Source: Candidatus Heimdallarchaeota archaeon AB_125 (GTDB taxonomy: Archaea; Asgardarchaeota; Heimdallarchaeia; Heimdallarchaeales; Heimdallarchaeaceae). Taken from it: DNA of 6,357 bases. The position numbers were made by a program, and so were the translations under genes. The stretch covers positions 1 through 6,357 of the forward strand of contig MEHH01000165.1 in the NCBI GenBank assembly GCA_001940755.1. Reading direction: 5' to 3'. Each line of letters opens with the position of its first letter. Positions within the stretch are counted from its first letter, which is position 1. Under the pieces are notes generated by a model. It was not told where the DNA came from and ran no database searches. It saw only the letters and a list, made by a program, of their open reading frames with translations. Below are positions 5,069 through 6,357 of the stretch, in pieces.

Positions 5069-5884
5069 TTAATCTGTATATTTACTTCTGAAGAATATTT
5101 TGTCTATATTTTTGAAGAAAAGAAAAGACCCAGATATCATTGGAATAAAGAGAGTTATTACAAGTGTTACAACAAATATGAATACAGCACCTGTTATCCA
5201 AGTAAAGAGTATATCCTTTTCATCCAAAGCATTTGTGATGAAGACAAGAACAACTGCGTATACAATGTTAAGAACAACATCCAAAGCATAAGCAATAGCA
5301 ATCCATATTCTAGTACTTTTCTTGTCACTTGTGTATTTTCTAACTATTTTCCCTAGAACATATCCAACTAAAATAGCAAATGGAATACAGAGTAATAATG
5401 AAACACTACGGATTTGCAAATAATCCATTAGGTTCACTGGAAGGGGAATGATCTCTAAATTCTGATCAATTATTTCTATGGAAGCTAAAGCTATAAGGAA
5501 GTTGATTGAATAGTGAAGGATCGATACTATTAGTGTGAAAAATGAAATAAACAGAAGTTTAGAAATAAAACTGTGTTCTTTGCTACCAACATCTGAAATT
5601 GAAATATCTTTTACTGTTCTCTTTTCTTTCTTTTCTTCAGTTTTTTCGATTTTATCAAAATCAGGTAATTTAGGAGATGTTAGTACTTCTTCTACTTCTT
5701 CTGGAATTTGAGTACTGACTTCAGGTATTTCAACTGGTTGAGATTCCGCAATTTCAGGAGGAGCTTCAACCTCATGAGTTACTACTTCAGCTTCTGTAAC
5801 ATCAGTATCACAGAAAACACATTTTGATGTTCCTTTAATATTTAAATTTCCACATTCTGGACATCTAACAAATTCTTCACTCAT
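5069..5884 (-). CDS. Zinc-ribbon membrane protein with acidic linker and four predicted TM helices
   Basis: A 271-residue protein of unknown function. The N-terminus carries a zinc ribbon with Cys8-x2-Cys11 (CPEC) and Cys22-x2-Cys25 (CVFC). Residues 30-100 form a long, acidic, Pro/Glu-rich linker that is likely disordered (for example TEAEVVTHEVEAPPEI, and an EKTEEKKEKR patch). Four hydrophobic segments follow at about 107-135, 159-180, 193-218 and 226-255, with a basic loop RKYTSDKKSTR (182-192) and a basic C-terminal FFRSKYTD. By the positive-inside rule the zinc ribbon and the basic loop would face the cytoplasm. There is no signal peptide or enzyme motif. The gene lies 51 nt after the DnaJ stop and 15 nt before the DUF61-like gene. 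No ribosome-binding site precedes the ATG, but TTTTTTAATTTC on the minus strand lies about 25 nt upstream, which would suit a leaderless transcript. Confidence 0.85.
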   Translation of the reverse strand: MSEEFVRCPECGNLNIKGTSKCVFCDTDVTEAEVVTHEVEAPPEIAESQPVEIPEVSTQIPEEVEEVLTSPKLPDFDKIEKTEEKKEKRTVKDISISDVGSKEHSFISKLLFISFFTLIVSILHYSINFLIALASIEIIDQNLEIIPLPVNLMDYLQIRSVSLLLCIPFAILVGYVLGKIVRKYTSDKKSTRIWIAIAYALDVVLNIVYAVVLVFITNALDEKDILFTWITGAVFIFVVTLVITLFIPMISGSFLFFKNIDKIFFRSKYTD

Positions 5885-5904
5885 TAGTAAATAATAGAAG
5901 AATA

Positions 5905-5916
5905 GAAATTAAAAAA
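5905..5916 (-). promoter_or_regulatory. T-rich element: possible TATA box or T-tract terminator
   Basis: On the minus strand this reads TTTTTTAATTTC. It lies about 20 nt after the DnaJ stop and about 25 nt before the ATG of the zinc-ribbon gene. Archaeal transcription can stop at oligo-T, and an AT-rich box at this distance could also drive a leaderless transcript of the next gene, whose ATG lacks a ribosome-binding site. The sequence cannot separate the two roles. Confidence 0.3.
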
Positions 5917-5935
5917 GTATCTACAAAGGGAACGA

Positions 5936-6357
5936 CTAGTAATCTACTTTGTTTTCTTTAGCCTCTTTTATGAGCTCATCAAAGAGTTTAGATTGCTTTG
6001 AAGGCATTTTCATAACTTCGTTTAATTCTGTTAATTTAGTCTTCTCTTCCTCAGATATTCTCTCAGGAACTGAATAATGTACTACTATTAAGAAATCTCC
6101 ATAATTCATTCCATATTGTGTTTTTCTTTGAATGCCTTTTCTCTGCAATCGGAGAATGCTACCTTCTTTTGTTTTTTTAGGTATTTTTACTTTTTCTGAA
6201 CCATAAGGTGTAGGAACAACAAGTTCTCCACCAAGAATTGCTAAAGGAAATGGAATTTCTAATTCAACAACGATATTATCTGCTTGTCTTTTGTAAAATG
6301 AATGAGGTTCAACTAGTAATCGTATTAGAAGATCACCTCTTGGCCCTCCTCATCTCC
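5936..6357 (-). CDS. dnaJ: DnaJ (Hsp40) chaperone, C-terminal part only, with apparent frameshift at the edge
   Basis: This is the C-terminal substrate-binding region of a DnaJ co-chaperone, which delivers unfolded proteins to DnaK in the cytosol. The continuous frame runs from 6349 to the TAG at 5936-5938 (137 residues). It shows GGPRGDLLIRLLVEPHSFYK, then ADNIVVELEIPFPLAILGGE and LVVPTPYGSEKVKIP, KTKEGSILRLQRKGIQ, and GDFLIVVHYSVPERISEEEK, which match in order the end of CTD1 and all of CTD2 in bacterial and archaeal DnaJ. The J domain and zinc domain would lie beyond the right edge. An in-frame TGA at 6350-6352 interrupts the frame. Upstream of it another frame reads GDE, giving the expected GDEGGPRGDL if one base is missing near 6350. 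The TTG at 6146-6148 is internal to CTD2 and is not a start. The C-terminal tail is lysine/glutamate-rich and helical. Confidence 0.88.

Noticed and set aside
5015..5356. 113-codon and 63-codon plus-strand ORFs opposite the zinc-ribbon membrane gene
   Set aside because: Both are antisense shadows; the minus-strand frame has a zinc ribbon and four hydrophobic helices, while these have no recognisable features.
5936..6148. 70-codon gene starting at TTG 6148
   Set aside because: The frame continues upstream to 6349 with clear DnaJ similarity, so TTG 6148 is an internal leucine codon, not a start.
1..6357. CRISPR arrays, tRNA genes, insertion sequences, attachment sites
   Set aside because: No regularly spaced repeats, cloverleaf sequences, transposase frames or terminal inverted repeats with target duplications were found by reading both strands.

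Overview
The window is AT-rich, gene-dense DNA that is almost certainly archaeal. The evidence is an archaeal/eukaryotic type 2 methionine aminopeptidase, a protein resembling the archaeal DUF61/UPF0216 family, TTG and GTG starts alongside GGTG/GAGGT ribosome-binding sites, and TATA-like boxes at archaeal spacing. The zinc-ribbon membrane protein with a long acidic linker would suit an Asgard-type archaeon, but that lineage guess is weak. No tRNA, rRNA, CRISPR array, transposase or insertion-sequence end was seen.

Left part (1-1726, minus strand): a 294-residue P-loop ATPase is followed 12 nt later by an alpha-helical repeat (TPR/SNAP-like) protein that runs off the left edge. The ATPase has a STAND/AAA-like layout. 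The start of the repeat protein resembles the winged helix that follows the NTPase in one-piece STAND proteins. The pair may therefore be a STAND switch split over two genes. Its ligand and output are unknown.

Centre left (1727-2426): a 217-bp divergent intergenic region carries a TATA-like box on each side and several small palindromes. It leads into a 140-residue winged-helix protein whose start is ambiguous. One well-placed ribosome-binding site serves an ATG in the wrong frame and a second serves a TTG in the right frame. The plus-strand methionine aminopeptidase gene follows 56 nt later.

Centre (2423-4539): type 2 methionine aminopeptidase (plus), with all metal ligands present, converges on an M24B creatinase/Xaa-Pro peptidase-like gene (minus). 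In the latter, three of the five usual metal-ligand positions are changed. The two genes end 11 nt apart, and a 7-bp hairpin overlaps the second stop codon.

Right part (4540-6357, minus strand): in transcription order these are the C-terminal part of a DnaJ (Hsp40) chaperone, a zinc-ribbon four-helix membrane protein, a DUF61-like protein from a TTG start, and then the M24 gene. DnaJ is cut by the window edge and shows an apparent one-base frameshift in the last 8 bases. Spacings of 51, 15 and 76 nt allow partial co-transcription.

Overall this is mostly chromosomal housekeeping sequence with two or three features worth following. I did not find a clear new system. The best candidate is the split STAND-like pair beside a divergent winged-helix regulator.
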